This document shows positions 1-6,233 of a DNA stretch of 7,262 nt, piece by piece. Position 1 is the stretch's first letter. Each line of letters starts with the position of its first letter. A program made the position numbers and the translations under genes. A model generated the notes under the pieces. The model was not told where the DNA came from, searched no databases, and saw nothing but the letters and a program-made list of their open reading frames with translations. The stretch is taken from positions 1-7,262 of the forward strand of contig DMEM01000077.1 in the NCBI GenBank assembly GCA_003450915.1, in the 5' to 3' direction. Source of the DNA: Alphaproteobacteria bacterium (GTDB lineage: Bacteria > Pseudomonadota > Alphaproteobacteria > UBA1280 > UBA12223).

Positions 1-765
1 AGGACGCATCATACGGTAGATCTCTACCAATGCTTCTAACTGGTTGCGTGTAGGGTCATTACGCAGCGTATCAGAAATAAACGGACCGCAATCCAATTCA
101 TTTGTATACAGAGTTTCGAACTCAGTGATATTAGCAGCGCGAAGCTGTTCAACTAGTTCTTCTGTAATTTCCGCATTACAACCGCAGATCAATTCACCCG
201 TAGACGGGTCAATCACATCGCGCGCAATAGCCTTACCAGCCAAGTACTCAAGCGGTACTTCTAGCTGCTCCATGCCAACTTTCGCCATTTGGCGAATATG
301 ACGCGGAGTAATACGACGACCCGGCTCAACAATAACATTGCCTTCAGGGTCTTTTACTTCAAAAGACAGCGTCTCACCACGTAGACGGTCGGCAATCAAA
401 TGCATTTTGATTACGTCTTCGCCGAGGGTCCAAGCAGTATTCTCAAAGAAAATATCTAGAATTTCTTCAGCTTGATAACCAAGAGCACGCAGCAAAATCG
501 TTGCTGGCAGCTTACGGCGACGGTCAATACGTACGAACAGACTATCTTTTGGATCAAATTCGAAATCCAACCAAGAACCACGGTAAGGAATAACACGCGC
601 TGAATACAGCAACTTACCAGATGAGTGGGTCTTGCCTTTATCATGATCAAAGAACACACCAGGAGAGCGGTGTAACTGAGAAACGATTACACGCTCAGTA
701 CCGTTGACAACGAATGTACCGTTATCAGTCATCAAAGGCATTTCGCCCATGTAGACTTCTTGCTC
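1..765 (-). CDS. rpoB: RNA polymerase beta subunit, internal fragment joined in frame to L1
   Basis: This is an internal part of the beta subunit of RNA polymerase, which forms one side of the catalytic cleft. Visible blocks include EQEVYMGEMPLMTDNGTF, NGTERVIVSQLHRSPGVFF, DKGKTHSSGK, PYRGSWLDFEFDPKD, RIDRRRKLPAT and ALVEIYRMMRP at the window edge. By my recollection of the E. coli protein these correspond to about residues 119-372. The first ~118 residues are missing and the frame runs off the left edge, so the gene is partial at both ends. It has no start codon of its own and is entered in frame from rplA at about position 765. Arginine codons are nearly all CGT/CGC and sampled GC is near 50%, unlike the AT-richer neighbours. 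Signatures such as LMTDNGTF and SQLHRSPG look gammaproteobacterial, where alphaproteobacterial beta subunits usually read LMT(A/E)NGTF and SQMHRSPG. Identity as rpoB is certain, but belonging to the same genome is doubtful. Confidence 0.93.
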
Positions 766-786
766 TTTAATATCTTTAACAGCTTT
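757..786 (-). other. In-frame rplA/rpoB junction within shared sequence
   Basis: On the minus strand the frame reads T-D-V-A-K-A-V-K-D-I-K-E-Q-E-V-Y-M-G. Everything before AVKDIK is L1, and everything from about VKDIKEQEVYMG on is RpoB (E. coli RpoB has TVKDIKEQEVYMGE at the same place). The block VKDIK, encoded by positions 766-780, fits both families, so the exact switch point cannot be located within it. Base composition and codon choice change at the same place. This pattern fits an assembly or PCR chimera made through a short shared word, or less likely an illegitimate recombination. Confidence 0.85.
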
Positions 787-1236
787 AGCAACATCTGTTG
801 TAACTGTACCTAGTTTAGGGTTAGGCATTAAACCTTTAGGACCTAAAATTCTAGCTACTTTACCTAGTTCAGCCATGCAGTCTGGTGCTGCAACAACTCT
901 ATCAAAATCTAAGAAACCTTTTTGTACTTTTTGTACTAAGTCATCATAACCAACAACGTCTGCACCAGCTTCTGTAGCTGCTGCTGCAAGGTCACCTTTA
1001 GCGAAAACAGCTACTTTAACTGTTTTACCTGTACCATGTGGTAATGCTACTGTGCCTCTGATTTGTTGGTCTGCGTGACGAGGGTCGACACCTAGGTTTA
1101 GAGCTACCTCTACTGATTCATCAAATTTAGCTTTAGCTAATTCTACAACTAAATTAATGCCTTCCACAAGCTCGTAAGTTTTAGTTGCATCAACTTTACC
1201 TTCGATTGCTTTGTGGTATTTCGTCTTGTTTACCAT
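766..1236 (-). CDS. rplA: Ribosomal protein L1, N-terminal 157 codons only
   Basis: L1 binds 23S rRNA at the L1 stalk of the large subunit and in many bacteria represses its own operon. The ATG at 1236-1234 lies 27 bases after the rplK stop, with a purine-rich GAGAGA upstream, so the two are co-transcribed. Family landmarks are KVDATK (residues 14-19), ALPHGTGK (64-71) and LGPKGLMPNPKLGTVT (131-146). Full-length L1 has about 230 residues. Here L1 similarity ends at AVKDIK (152-157), where the frame continues without a stop into rpoB sequence. The missing C-terminal ~75 residues form most of the rRNA-binding domain I, so this product could not be a working L1. The N-terminal part is intact and plausible as native to the rplK neighbour: it uses AGA, CTA and TTA codons as rplK does. 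Confidence 0.93.
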
Positions 1237-1263
1237 TTTTATAAATCTCTCTATTAAATATAA

Positions 1264-1698
1264 TTAGTCTTTAATTACTTTAACACCCATTGAACGAGCG
1301 CTACCAGCAATAATTTCAACAGCTGCTTCTAATGAACCTGCGTTTAGGTCTTGCATTTTAGCTTCTGCGATTGTTTCTAGTTGTGATTTGTTGATTTCAC
1401 CAACAAATGTACCACGACCTGTTAAAGAGTTACCTTTTTTAAGACCTAAAGCCTTTTTAACGTAGTAACTTGCAGGTGGTGTTTTTGTTACGAATGTGAA
1501 TGATCTGTCATTGTAAGCTGTAATAATAACAGGAACTGGAGTATTTTTTTCCATATCTTGTGTTTTAGCGTTGAATGCTTTACAGAATTCCATAATGTTT
1601 AAGCCTTTTTGACCCAATGCTGGACCAACCGGTGGGCTTGGATTTGCAGCGCCAGCAGGCACTTGCAGTTTAATCATACCGATTACTTTTTTTGCCAT
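1264..1698 (-). CDS. rplK: 50S ribosomal protein L11
   Basis: L11 is the stalk-base protein of the large ribosomal subunit. It binds the GTPase-associated region of 23S rRNA and contacts elongation factors, and in many bacteria it mediates stringent-factor activation. The 144-residue product is full length (E. coli L11 has 142). The N-terminal domain shows the proline-rich SPPVGPALGQKGLNIMEFCKAFN block (residues 21-43), the linker PPASYYVKKA is at 74-83, and the C-terminal rRNA-binding domain ends with GSARSMGV (132-139). The ATG at 1698-1696 has AAGGA about 10 bases upstream. It is the first gene of a minus-strand unit followed by rplA. The usual upstream partners secE and nusG are absent: a divergent peptidase gene lies there instead. 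Confidence 0.97.
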   Translation of the reverse strand: MAKKVIGMIKLQVPAGAANPSPPVGPALGQKGLNIMEFCKAFNAKTQDMEKNTPVPVIITAYNDRSFTFVTKTPPASYYVKKALGLKKGNSLTGRGTFVGEINKSQLETIAEAKMQDLNAGSLEAAVEIIAGSARSMGVKVIKD

Positions 1699-1716
1699 CT
1701 TATTTAATTCCTTAAA

Positions 1717-1738
1717 TTTTGATTTTGATTTTGATTTC
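1717..1738. repeat. Short GATTTT tandem repeat in the rplK leader
   Basis: The hexamer GATTTT is repeated about three and a half times just upstream of the rplK Shine-Dalgarno. On the transcript this is an A-rich AAAATC repeat. It would keep the leader unstructured near the ribosome binding site. It could vary in length by slippage, but nothing else shows a function. Confidence 0.6.
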
Positions 1739-1752
1739 TTTAGCCATAATCT

Positions 1753-1758
1753 ATTATA
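1753..1758 (-). promoter_or_regulatory. Candidate -10 box for rplK
   Basis: The minus strand reads TATAAT here, about 55 bases upstream of the rplK start. This would give a leader of roughly 48 bases. I see no convincing -35 hexamer at 17 bases (only TCTATC), so the promoter is supported by its -10 box and its position in the divergent spacer. Confidence 0.4.
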
Positions 1759-1862
1759 TACTAGAGCTCAATTCGGATAGAAAAGTCGCCCAAATAATAT
1801 TTTCGGCTAACCAAGTTATAATACTTTTGTAATCGTTTGTAAAGGGATTTTTTTGTTTTTTA

Positions 1863-1892
1863 TTGACTTTTTTTGCCTAGATAAGCTAAAAT
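1863..1892 (+). promoter_or_regulatory. Promoter for the peptidase-lipB unit
   Basis: TTGACT (1863-1868) and TAAAAT (1887-1892) are separated by 18 bases in a T-rich spacer. Transcription would start near 1899, about 26 bases before the ATG of the membrane peptidase. It is the only good sigma-70-type pair on this strand in the divergent spacer. Confidence 0.55.
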
Positions 1893-1924
1893 TTGTAAAA
1901 ATCAACAAAATTTAAGCAAGATAT

Positions 1925-2584
1925 ATGATAGAATTTTTAACATTAGTAGCTGTAGCAATTGCTTTAACATTTGTTCCTGTAATAAATACACCTCTAAAAA
2001 TTATAGAGACCTTTTTCCATGAATTTAGCCATGGCTTAGCTGCAATTGTAACATTTGGAAAAATACATGATATTAAAATAAATATTGACGGGTCTGGTGT
2101 TTGCACAACATCTGGAGGATCTAGACATTTAATTTTGGTATCAGGCTACTTAGGGGCTGCATGTTTTGGTTACCTTATATATTATATAGCAGTGCAACTA
2201 CAAACTAATCAGGCTGAAACATTTTTATACTCTATGTTAATAATGTTTATATTCGTTATTTTAATGTGGGTTAGAAGTATCACAACATTATTATGCATGC
2301 TTATGATTATTACTATTTTTTACTTTCCATTAAAACATGAACTTTACCAATACACATCTTTATACTTAAAATTTATTGGAATTTATGTTTGTTTAAGCGC
2401 TATTAAATCTCCTCTAAACTTAATTGATGGTAAAGATATTGGCGATGGTGCAGATTTATTTAAAATAACTCTAATTCCTGAAGGTGTTTGGATTATTGGT
2501 TGGGTTAGCTTTGCAGCTTATTGCTTATATAATATTTACCTATTAAATATGGGTTACTTACCGTTTGGATTTTTACATGGCTAA
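1925..2584 (+). CDS. M50B-like integral membrane metallopeptidase
   Basis: The product resembles the M50B-like zinc metallopeptidases (site-2-protease relatives), which cleave or handle proteins within the membrane. Its 219 residues contain several hydrophobic segments, at about 3-20, 69-91, 98-116, 118-135, 146-160 and 186-206. The zinc motif HEFSH (HExxH, residues 32-36) sits at the end of the first hydrophobic segment. The family motif SGYLGAACFG is at 73-82. An acidic GDGADL near 173-178 sits where M50B-like proteins usually carry their third metal ligand, followed by IPEGVW. No PDZ or CBS domain is present. The ATG at 1925 follows a weak AAGCAAGA ribosome site. The stop overlaps the start of lipB by 8 bases, so the two are translationally coupled. 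The substrate is unknown, and the lipB link may be only an operon habit. Confidence 0.75.
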   Translation: MIEFLTLVAVAIALTFVPVINTPLKIIETFFHEFSHGLAAIVTFGKIHDIKINIDGSGVCTTSGGSRHLILVSGYLGAACFGYLIYYIAVQLQTNQAETFLYSMLIMFIFVILMWVRSITTLLCMLMIITIFYFPLKHELYQYTSLYLKFIGIYVCLSAIKSPLNLIDGKDIGDGADLFKITLIPEGVWIIGWVSFAAYCLYNIYLLNMGYLPFGFLHG

Positions 2585-3197
2585 TTTTGAATATATCAAC
2601 TTAAAAACAGAATATCTAAAAGTTCAAGAAAAGCAAGAACAAGCTTTACTTGATGTTATTAATGGTGAAAATGAAAAACTATTCATCAATGAGCTTGATG
2701 ATGTTTATACAGCAGGAACATCAGCTAATATTGAAACCGACTATTTTAACAAAAATATTCCATTAGTAAAAACAGGGCGAGGTGGTCAAATCACATATCA
2801 TGGACCTGGACAAATTGTTGCCTACCCTATTCTTAATTTAAATAATAGAGAAAAAGACTTAAAAAAATATATCGAAGATTTAGAAAAATGGATCATTAAT
2901 ACTCTAGCTCGTGTTGATATCGACGCATTTACTACTGATGATGTTGGAGTATGGGTTAAAGATACAAATGGATCTATAAAAAAAATAGCAGCAATCGGTA
3001 TTAGAGTTCGTAAATGGGTAACTTTTCATGGAATTGCCTTAAATGTTAATCCAGACTTAGAAAAGTTCAATGGTATTATCCCATGTGGCATTAAAACTCA
3101 TGGAGTTACATCAATTTCTAATATCTTAGATAAAAACCTAAAGAATAAAGATATTGAAAATATTTTAATAGAAGAATTTGAAAATATATTCAAATAA
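2577..3197 (+). CDS. lipB: Lipoyl(octanoyl) transferase LipB
   Basis: LipB moves the octanoyl group from octanoyl-ACP to the lipoyl domains of 2-oxoacid dehydrogenases and the glycine cleavage H protein. LipA then inserts the sulfurs. The 206-residue product has the family landmarks in order: DDVYTAGTSA (41-50), RGGQITYHGPGQIVAYP (68-84, the octanoyl-binding signature), the catalytic Lys136 in KKIAAIGIRV, FHGIALNVN (150-158) and the catalytic Cys170 in IIPCGI. These residues match the Lys/Cys pair of E. coli and M. tuberculosis LipB, so the enzyme should be active. I chose the ATG at 2577, which has GGA 7 bases upstream and overlaps the peptidase stop. A TTG at 2565 would add four residues (MDFY) without similarity. 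A strong terminator follows. Confidence 0.95.
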   Translation: MANFEYINLKTEYLKVQEKQEQALLDVINGENEKLFINELDDVYTAGTSANIETDYFNKNIPLVKTGRGGQITYHGPGQIVAYPILNLNNREKDLKKYIEDLEKWIINTLARVDIDAFTTDDVGVWVKDTNGSIKKIAAIGIRVRKWVTFHGIALNVNPDLEKFNGIIPCGIKTHGVTSISNILDKNLKNKDIENILIEEFENIFK

Positions 3198-3202
3198 AAA
3201 AA

Positions 3203-3231
3203 GAGCTGTTAATTACTAACAGCTCCTTTTC
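3203..3231. terminator. Bidirectional terminator between lipB and the 153-residue gene
   Basis: A perfect 9-bp stem GAGCTGTTA/TAACAGCTC with a 5-base loop is flanked by A and T tracts on both sides. It lies 6 bases after the lipB stop and 18 bases beyond the stop of the convergent minus-strand gene. Read on the minus strand, the tail is seven T residues; on the plus strand it is CTTTTCTTT. It therefore serves both genes. Confidence 0.88.
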
Positions 3232-3248
3232 TTTATTCTAAATTTCGC

Positions 3249-3710
3249 TTATAAGGCAACCTCAAAAACTTGCTCTTGAGCTTCTTGCCTAATATAGTTA
3301 TCAAATAACAGCTTAATGCTATTACCCACTAAGCTAACAGGCAAGTCCTCTTTTGCACAGAAGATCAAAACATCTGCTATATGATACCGATGACCGTTAC
3401 AAAAAAGACTATCATCAGTGAAGAAAATCTCTTTTTGTTTACAATGAGTCGCAAAAGCAATCAGATCGGCAACTTTTTCAATTGTATACTTATTAGTTCT
3501 ATGTCCTTCAAATGTAGTTGAAGCCCCATCTCCATAAAAAACCTTAAATCTAGATCCCTTATTATATGTAGACTCTGGAGAAATCGATGTTACAGCATGT
3601 AAAACAACCTTATTCCCGTACATTAATTTTTCTTTACAAACAAACAACTCTAGTTCATTACCCAATGCATAGTGTAAAACAACATTATAATGCAAAATAG
3701 AATCTGTCAT
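3249..3710 (-). CDS. Unrecognised 153-residue soluble protein
   Basis: I do not recognise this protein. It has no signal peptide or membrane segment and looks globular, with an alternating hydrophobic pattern in its N-terminal half (NVVLHYALGNELELFV, residues 9-24) that suggests beta strands. It has five cysteines and a histidine-containing HRYHIADVL segment (107-115), but no clear metal-binding arrangement. The ATG at 3710 is preceded by AGGG 8 bases upstream, a good ribosome site. It lies 15 bases after the 87-residue membrane protein gene and is probably co-transcribed with it, ending at the shared terminator at 3203. Codon use is AT-rich like its neighbours. It is probably a real gene, given its length, ribosome site and terminator, but no function can be assigned. 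Confidence 0.72.
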   Translation of the reverse strand: MTDSILHYNVVLHYALGNELELFVCKEKLMYGNKVVLHAVTSISPESTYNKGSRFKVFYGDGASTTFEGHRTNKYTIEKVADLIAFATHCKQKEIFFTDDSLFCNGHRYHIADVLIFCAKEDLPVSLVGNSIKLLFDNYIRQEAQEQVFEVAL

Positions 3711-3725
3711 AAATAAATCCCTAAT

Positions 3726-3989
3726 TCAAAAAAGCAGCAAAATAATAGCCGTACAAATCATCAAGATTAATCCTGATATGTACGACGATAGTTTATAAAA
3801 TTTTTTCTTAATTTCTAGAAGACATACTAACCAAACCCCTAAACACGCAACATCAGATGCCATAAATAAATATAGGCTCTGTCCTAACGACTTATTAATG
3901 GTTAAATAAGAACTAACCAGAACGACCACTAATGACAAACCTGCCATTACATAACTTGCATAATACTGGCAATAATAACCATTAAGCAT
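3726..3989 (-). CDS. Small three-helix membrane protein, unrecognised
   Basis: This 87-residue protein is mostly hydrophobic, with likely membrane helices at about 12-30, 39-58 and 68-87 and a short basic loop IKKKFYK (60-66) between the second and third. I cannot place it in a family. The ATG at 3989 has GGAA upstream at a slightly long spacing, so the start is less sure than the frame; an internal ATG (MAGLSLV) is an alternative. It is followed after 15 bases by the 153-residue gene, so the two are likely one transcript. The pairing of a small membrane protein with a soluble partner is seen in many unrelated contexts and does not define a role. Confidence 0.62.
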   Translation of the reverse strand: MLNGYYCQYYASYVMAGLSLVVVLVSSYLTINKSLGQSLYLFMASDVACLGVWLVCLLEIKKKFYKLSSYISGLILMICTAIILLLF

Positions 3990-4037
3990 ATAACAAATAT
4001 TCCAAAAAGATAGTAAAAAATGTGTATTTCAAAACAA

Positions 4038-4066
4038 TATATAATACCTTTTTATTTATTTTTCAA
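4038..4066 (-). promoter_or_regulatory. Candidate promoter for the 87/153-residue gene pair
   Basis: On the minus strand, TTGAAA (4066-4061) is followed after 17 bases by TATATA (4043-4038). The start point would fall near 4031, about 40 bases before the ATG. It abuts the terminator of the preceding minus-strand gene. The region is very AT-rich, so the match could be chance. Confidence 0.35.
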
Positions 4067-4067
4067 T

Positions 4068-4096
4068 AAAAAAGAGAACAAAATGTCCTCTTTTTC
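4068..4096 (-). terminator. Terminator of the 77-residue membrane protein gene
   Basis: An approximately 12-bp stem with an AAA loop lies just after the stop of the minus-strand gene. Its single A/C mismatch on the plus strand (4077/4087) becomes a G-U pair in minus-strand RNA, and the minus-strand tail is T-rich. Both points indicate that it works on the minus-strand transcript. Confidence 0.82.
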
Positions 4097-4104
4097 AATT
4101 TTCG

Positions 4105-4338
4105 CTATTCATAGGCCATAAACCCTAATTTTCCAATAATGATAGAAATAACACCTGAAATACCGGTACCTGCAAAGCTCAATTTGATCATATATGTAAC
4201 AGGAATACCATTACTTTCCCAAACTAGAAAAATGCAAAATACCAACACAGCCAAAAACACTGCGAAGATACCTATGTCTTTTAACAGAGCATAGCGATAG
4301 GCCACACTCTTCACTACATCAGAAAAATCATAAGACAT
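4105..4338 (-). CDS. Small two-helix membrane protein, unrecognised
   Basis: The 77-residue product has a polar N-terminus with YDFSDVVKSVAYRYALLKD, then likely membrane helices at about 22-42 and 52-70. The second is glycine-rich (GTGISGVISIIIGKLG). I do not recognise the family. The ATG at 4338 has a strong ribosome site, AGAGGG, about 8 bases upstream, which supports expression. It has its own terminator at 4068-4096, so it is separate from the next two minus-strand genes. No signal peptidase site is evident. An inverted repeat lies about 58 bases upstream and could be an operator. Confidence 0.65.
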   Translation of the reverse strand: MSYDFSDVVKSVAYRYALLKDIGIFAVFLAVLVFCIFLVWESNGIPVTYMIKLSFAGTGISGVISIIIGKLGFMAYE

Positions 4339-4395
4339 AATTCTGCCCTCTTAAAAAATGACAAACCAAAACTTAGTTCTAAATTTGTTAACTGT

Positions 4396-4415
4396 TTGAT
4401 TCATCGATCAATCAA
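4396..4415. promoter_or_regulatory. 20-base dyad, possible operator
   Basis: TTGATTCATCGATCAATCAA reads almost the same on both strands, with one symmetric mismatch pair (4402/4409). It lies 58 bases upstream of the 77-residue membrane gene and about 170 bases before the tuf promoter. The size and symmetry fit a dimeric regulator site, but no regulator is known here. Confidence 0.35.
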
Positions 4416-4587
4416 TAAAAGTTATACCTCTGTACTTTTTTATAAAAGCTAGCTTTAAATTACCACTGACAGTTGTTAAGTTATATTTTTATTTAATTTT
4501 TCTACAAAAAACTGTATCTTAAATATCTAAAACATATACATAAAAGCAACAATTAGTACTTTTAGTAAAAAAAATGTAAAAAAAGCC

Positions 4588-4615
4588 TTGAAAATTCCAA
4601 AAAAATTGTTATCCT
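4588..4615 (+). promoter_or_regulatory. Promoter of tuf
   Basis: TTGAAA (4588-4593) and TATCCT (4610-4615) are separated by 16 bases. Initiation near 4622 would give a leader of about 105 bases. The leader carries a small hairpin GTTAG/CTAAC (4674-4691) and a TAAGG ribosome site about 10 bases before the ATG. The rest of the 4339-4587 spacer is AT-rich with no gene I can support. Confidence 0.5.
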
Positions 4616-4726
4616 ATAAACTACAAAAAAGCCCTTAGGGGAAAAATTGTAAGTGGTATTGTAATTTTGGAAAGTTAGTTTGTAAGCTAACATTTATTTA
4701 AAAAAGTAAAATAAGGTATATATATA

Positions 4727-5917
4727 ATGGCAAAAGAAAAATTTGATCGTAGTAAACCGCATTGTAATATTGGTACAATCGGACACGTTGACCACGGTAA
4801 AACAACTCTTACAGCAGCTATCTCAAGAACTCTAGCTGATATTCAAGGCGGTGAAGCTCAAGATTTCGCAAACATTGACTCAGCTCCAGAAGAAAGAGAA
4901 AGAGGAATCACAATTAACACAGCACACATCGAGTACGAAACAGAAGCAAGACACTATGCTCACGTTGACTGCCCAGGACACGCTGACTACGTTAAAAACA
5001 TGATTACAGGTGCAGCTCAAATGGATGGTGCTATCTTAGTAGTATCAGCTACAGACGGCCCTATGCCTCAAACACGTGAACACATCCTACTTGCTAGACA
5101 GGTTGGTGTTCCAGCTCTAGTTGTATTCTTAAACAAATGCGACATGGTTGATGATGAAGAACTACTAGAACTAGTTGAAATGGAAGTTAGAGAACTTCTT
5201 TCAGAGTACAACTTCGATGGCGATAACATCACTGTTGTTAAAGGTTCAGCTCTTGAAGCTCTAGAAGGTAAAGATACTAAACTAGGTAAGCAAGCAGTTA
5301 TGGAACTAATGGATGCAGTTGATGCAAACATTCCTCAAGCAGCTCGTGATATGGATAAAGAATTCCTAATGCCTGTTGAAGACGTATTCTCAATTTCAGG
5401 TCGTGGTACAGTTGTAACAGGTAGAATTGAAACTGGTGTTGTAAACGTTGGTGAAACAATTGAAATCATTGGTATCAGAGATACACAATCAACAACATGT
5501 ACTGGTGTTGAAATGTTCAGAAAACTTCTTGACCAAGGTATGGCTGGTGATAACGTTGGTCTACTACTACGTGGTCTTAAAAGAGATGACGTTGAAAGAG
5601 GTCAAGTTGTTGCTAAACCTGGTTCAATTACTCCACACACTAAATTCATCGCTGAAACATATGTTCTTTCTAAAGATGAAGGTGGTAGACACACTCCTTT
5701 CTTCGCTAACTACCGTCCACAGTTCTACTTCAGAACAACTGACGTAACAGGTGCTATCCAATTACCAGAAGGTACAGAAATGGTTATGCCTGGTGATAAC
5801 GTGAACATGGAAGTTGAATTAATCGCTCCAATCGCTATGGACAAAGGTCTAAGATTTGCTATCCGTGAAGGTGGTAGAACTGTTGGTGCTGGTGTTGTTG
5901 CTGACGTTATTGCTTAA
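4727..5917 (+). CDS. tuf: Elongation factor Tu
   Basis: EF-Tu is the GTPase that delivers aminoacyl-tRNA to the ribosomal A site. The 396-residue product is full length. The G domain shows GHVDHGKT (19-26, P-loop), the switch I block DSAPEERERGIT (51-62), DCPGH (81-85) with the catalytic His85, NKCD (136-139) and SAL (174-176). Domain 2 starts near 212 with FLMPVEDVFSISGRGTVVTGR, and domain 3 contains PHTKF and ends with GGRTVGAGVV. Wording is alphaproteobacterial in style. The gene is flanked by its own promoter and terminator and not by fus, rpsJ or secE, so it is monocistronic here. Codons are strongly biased to CTA, GGT, AGA and GTT, as expected of a highly expressed gene in this AT-rich genome. 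Confidence 0.98.
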   Translation: MAKEKFDRSKPHCNIGTIGHVDHGKTTLTAAISRTLADIQGGEAQDFANIDSAPEERERGITINTAHIEYETEARHYAHVDCPGHADYVKNMITGAAQMDGAILVVSATDGPMPQTREHILLARQVGVPALVVFLNKCDMVDDEELLELVEMEVRELLSEYNFDGDNITVVKGSALEALEGKDTKLGKQAVMELMDAVDANIPQAARDMDKEFLMPVEDVFSISGRGTVVTGRIETGVVNVGETIEIIGIRDTQSTTCTGVEMFRKLLDQGMAGDNVGLLLRGLKRDDVERGQVVAKPGSITPHTKFIAETYVLSKDEGGRHTPFFANYRPQFYFRTTDVTGAIQLPEGTEMVMPGDNVNMEVELIAPIAMDKGLRFAIREGGRTVGAGVVADVIA

Positions 5918-5954
5918 TTTAAGCTTAACTTAAGTACTTCCAAGTACATTTTAT

Positions 5955-5989
5955 AAAAAACATCCCAACTTAGGTTGGGATGTTTTTTT
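5955..5989 (+). terminator. Terminator of tuf
   Basis: A perfect stem CATCCCAAC/GTTGGGATG with a TTAG loop is extended by six A-T pairs and followed by seven T residues. It lies about 40 bases after the tuf stop. The A tract before the stem means that it could also stop minus-strand transcription. Confidence 0.93.
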
Positions 5990-6040
5990 ATGTCTTTAGT
6001 ATAATTTGAGTTAAAGGTTGGATGCTATTTACTCTTAGTC

Positions 6041-6133
6041 ATCCCAAACTTGATTTGGGATCTCCGCCAGAAATACCAAGTTTACCGTAGGTGTGCCATG
6101 TCGTAGCATGGCATGACATTGAAGAGTCATGTC
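6041..6133. repeat. Dispersed-type palindromic element
   Basis: Three successive palindromes lie in a non-coding spacer: ATCCCAAA/TTTGGGAT with loop CTTGA (6041-6061), TGCCATG/CATGGCA with loop TCGTAG (6094-6113), and CATGAC/GTCATG (6112-6131), which overlaps the second. The opening GTCATCCC...CTTGA...GGGATCTCCG resembles the short palindromic repeats scattered through genomes of many intracellular bacteria, including Rickettsia. Whether other copies exist in this genome cannot be seen from one window. The surrounding spacer 5990-6204 otherwise holds nothing I can identify. Confidence 0.6.
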
Positions 6134-6191
6134 CAGTCTTAAAATCAAATTATAATATAAAAAACAGAATGATTAAGCAAGTTATAATGCT

Positions 6192-6227
6192 ATACAAAAA
6201 GAAAGGAGAGATGATAAACATCTCTCC
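6192..6227 (-). terminator. Terminator of the hairpin-dense gene
   Basis: A perfect 9-bp stem GGAGAGATG/CATCTCTCC with a 5-base loop (6205-6227) begins 7 bases beyond the stop codon. On the minus strand it is followed by TTTCTTTTTG, a typical intrinsic terminator tail. Confidence 0.9.
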
Positions 6228-6233
6228 TCAATC

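Noticed and set aside
44..301. Open frame on the plus strand opposite rpoB
   Set aside because: It is antisense to strongly conserved RpoB sequence, has low-complexity serine-rich content and no ribosome site.
456..659. Minus-strand 67-codon frame inside the rpoB fragment
   Set aside because: It is an alternative frame of the conserved RpoB coding sequence.
1..1236. A genuine new L1-RpoB fusion protein
   Set aside because: It would lack the L1 rRNA-binding domain and begin RpoB in mid-domain, and codon use and apparent taxonomy change at the join; a chimera explains it better.
1912..2106. Minus-strand frame opposite the membrane peptidase
   Set aside because: It overlaps the HExxH-encoding region on the other strand and resembles nothing.
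2565..2576. TTG start for lipB
   Set aside because: The ATG at 2577 has GGA at a good distance and gives the usual LipB length.
4339..4726. Possible tRNA or small RNA gene in the tuf upstream spacer
   Set aside because: No cloverleaf or other stable structure was found beyond the small leader hairpin and the dyad.
5068..5747. Two open frames inside tuf (one on each strand)
   Set aside because: Both are shadows of the biased tuf codons; the serine-run frame comes from the GAA/GAT codons read backwards.
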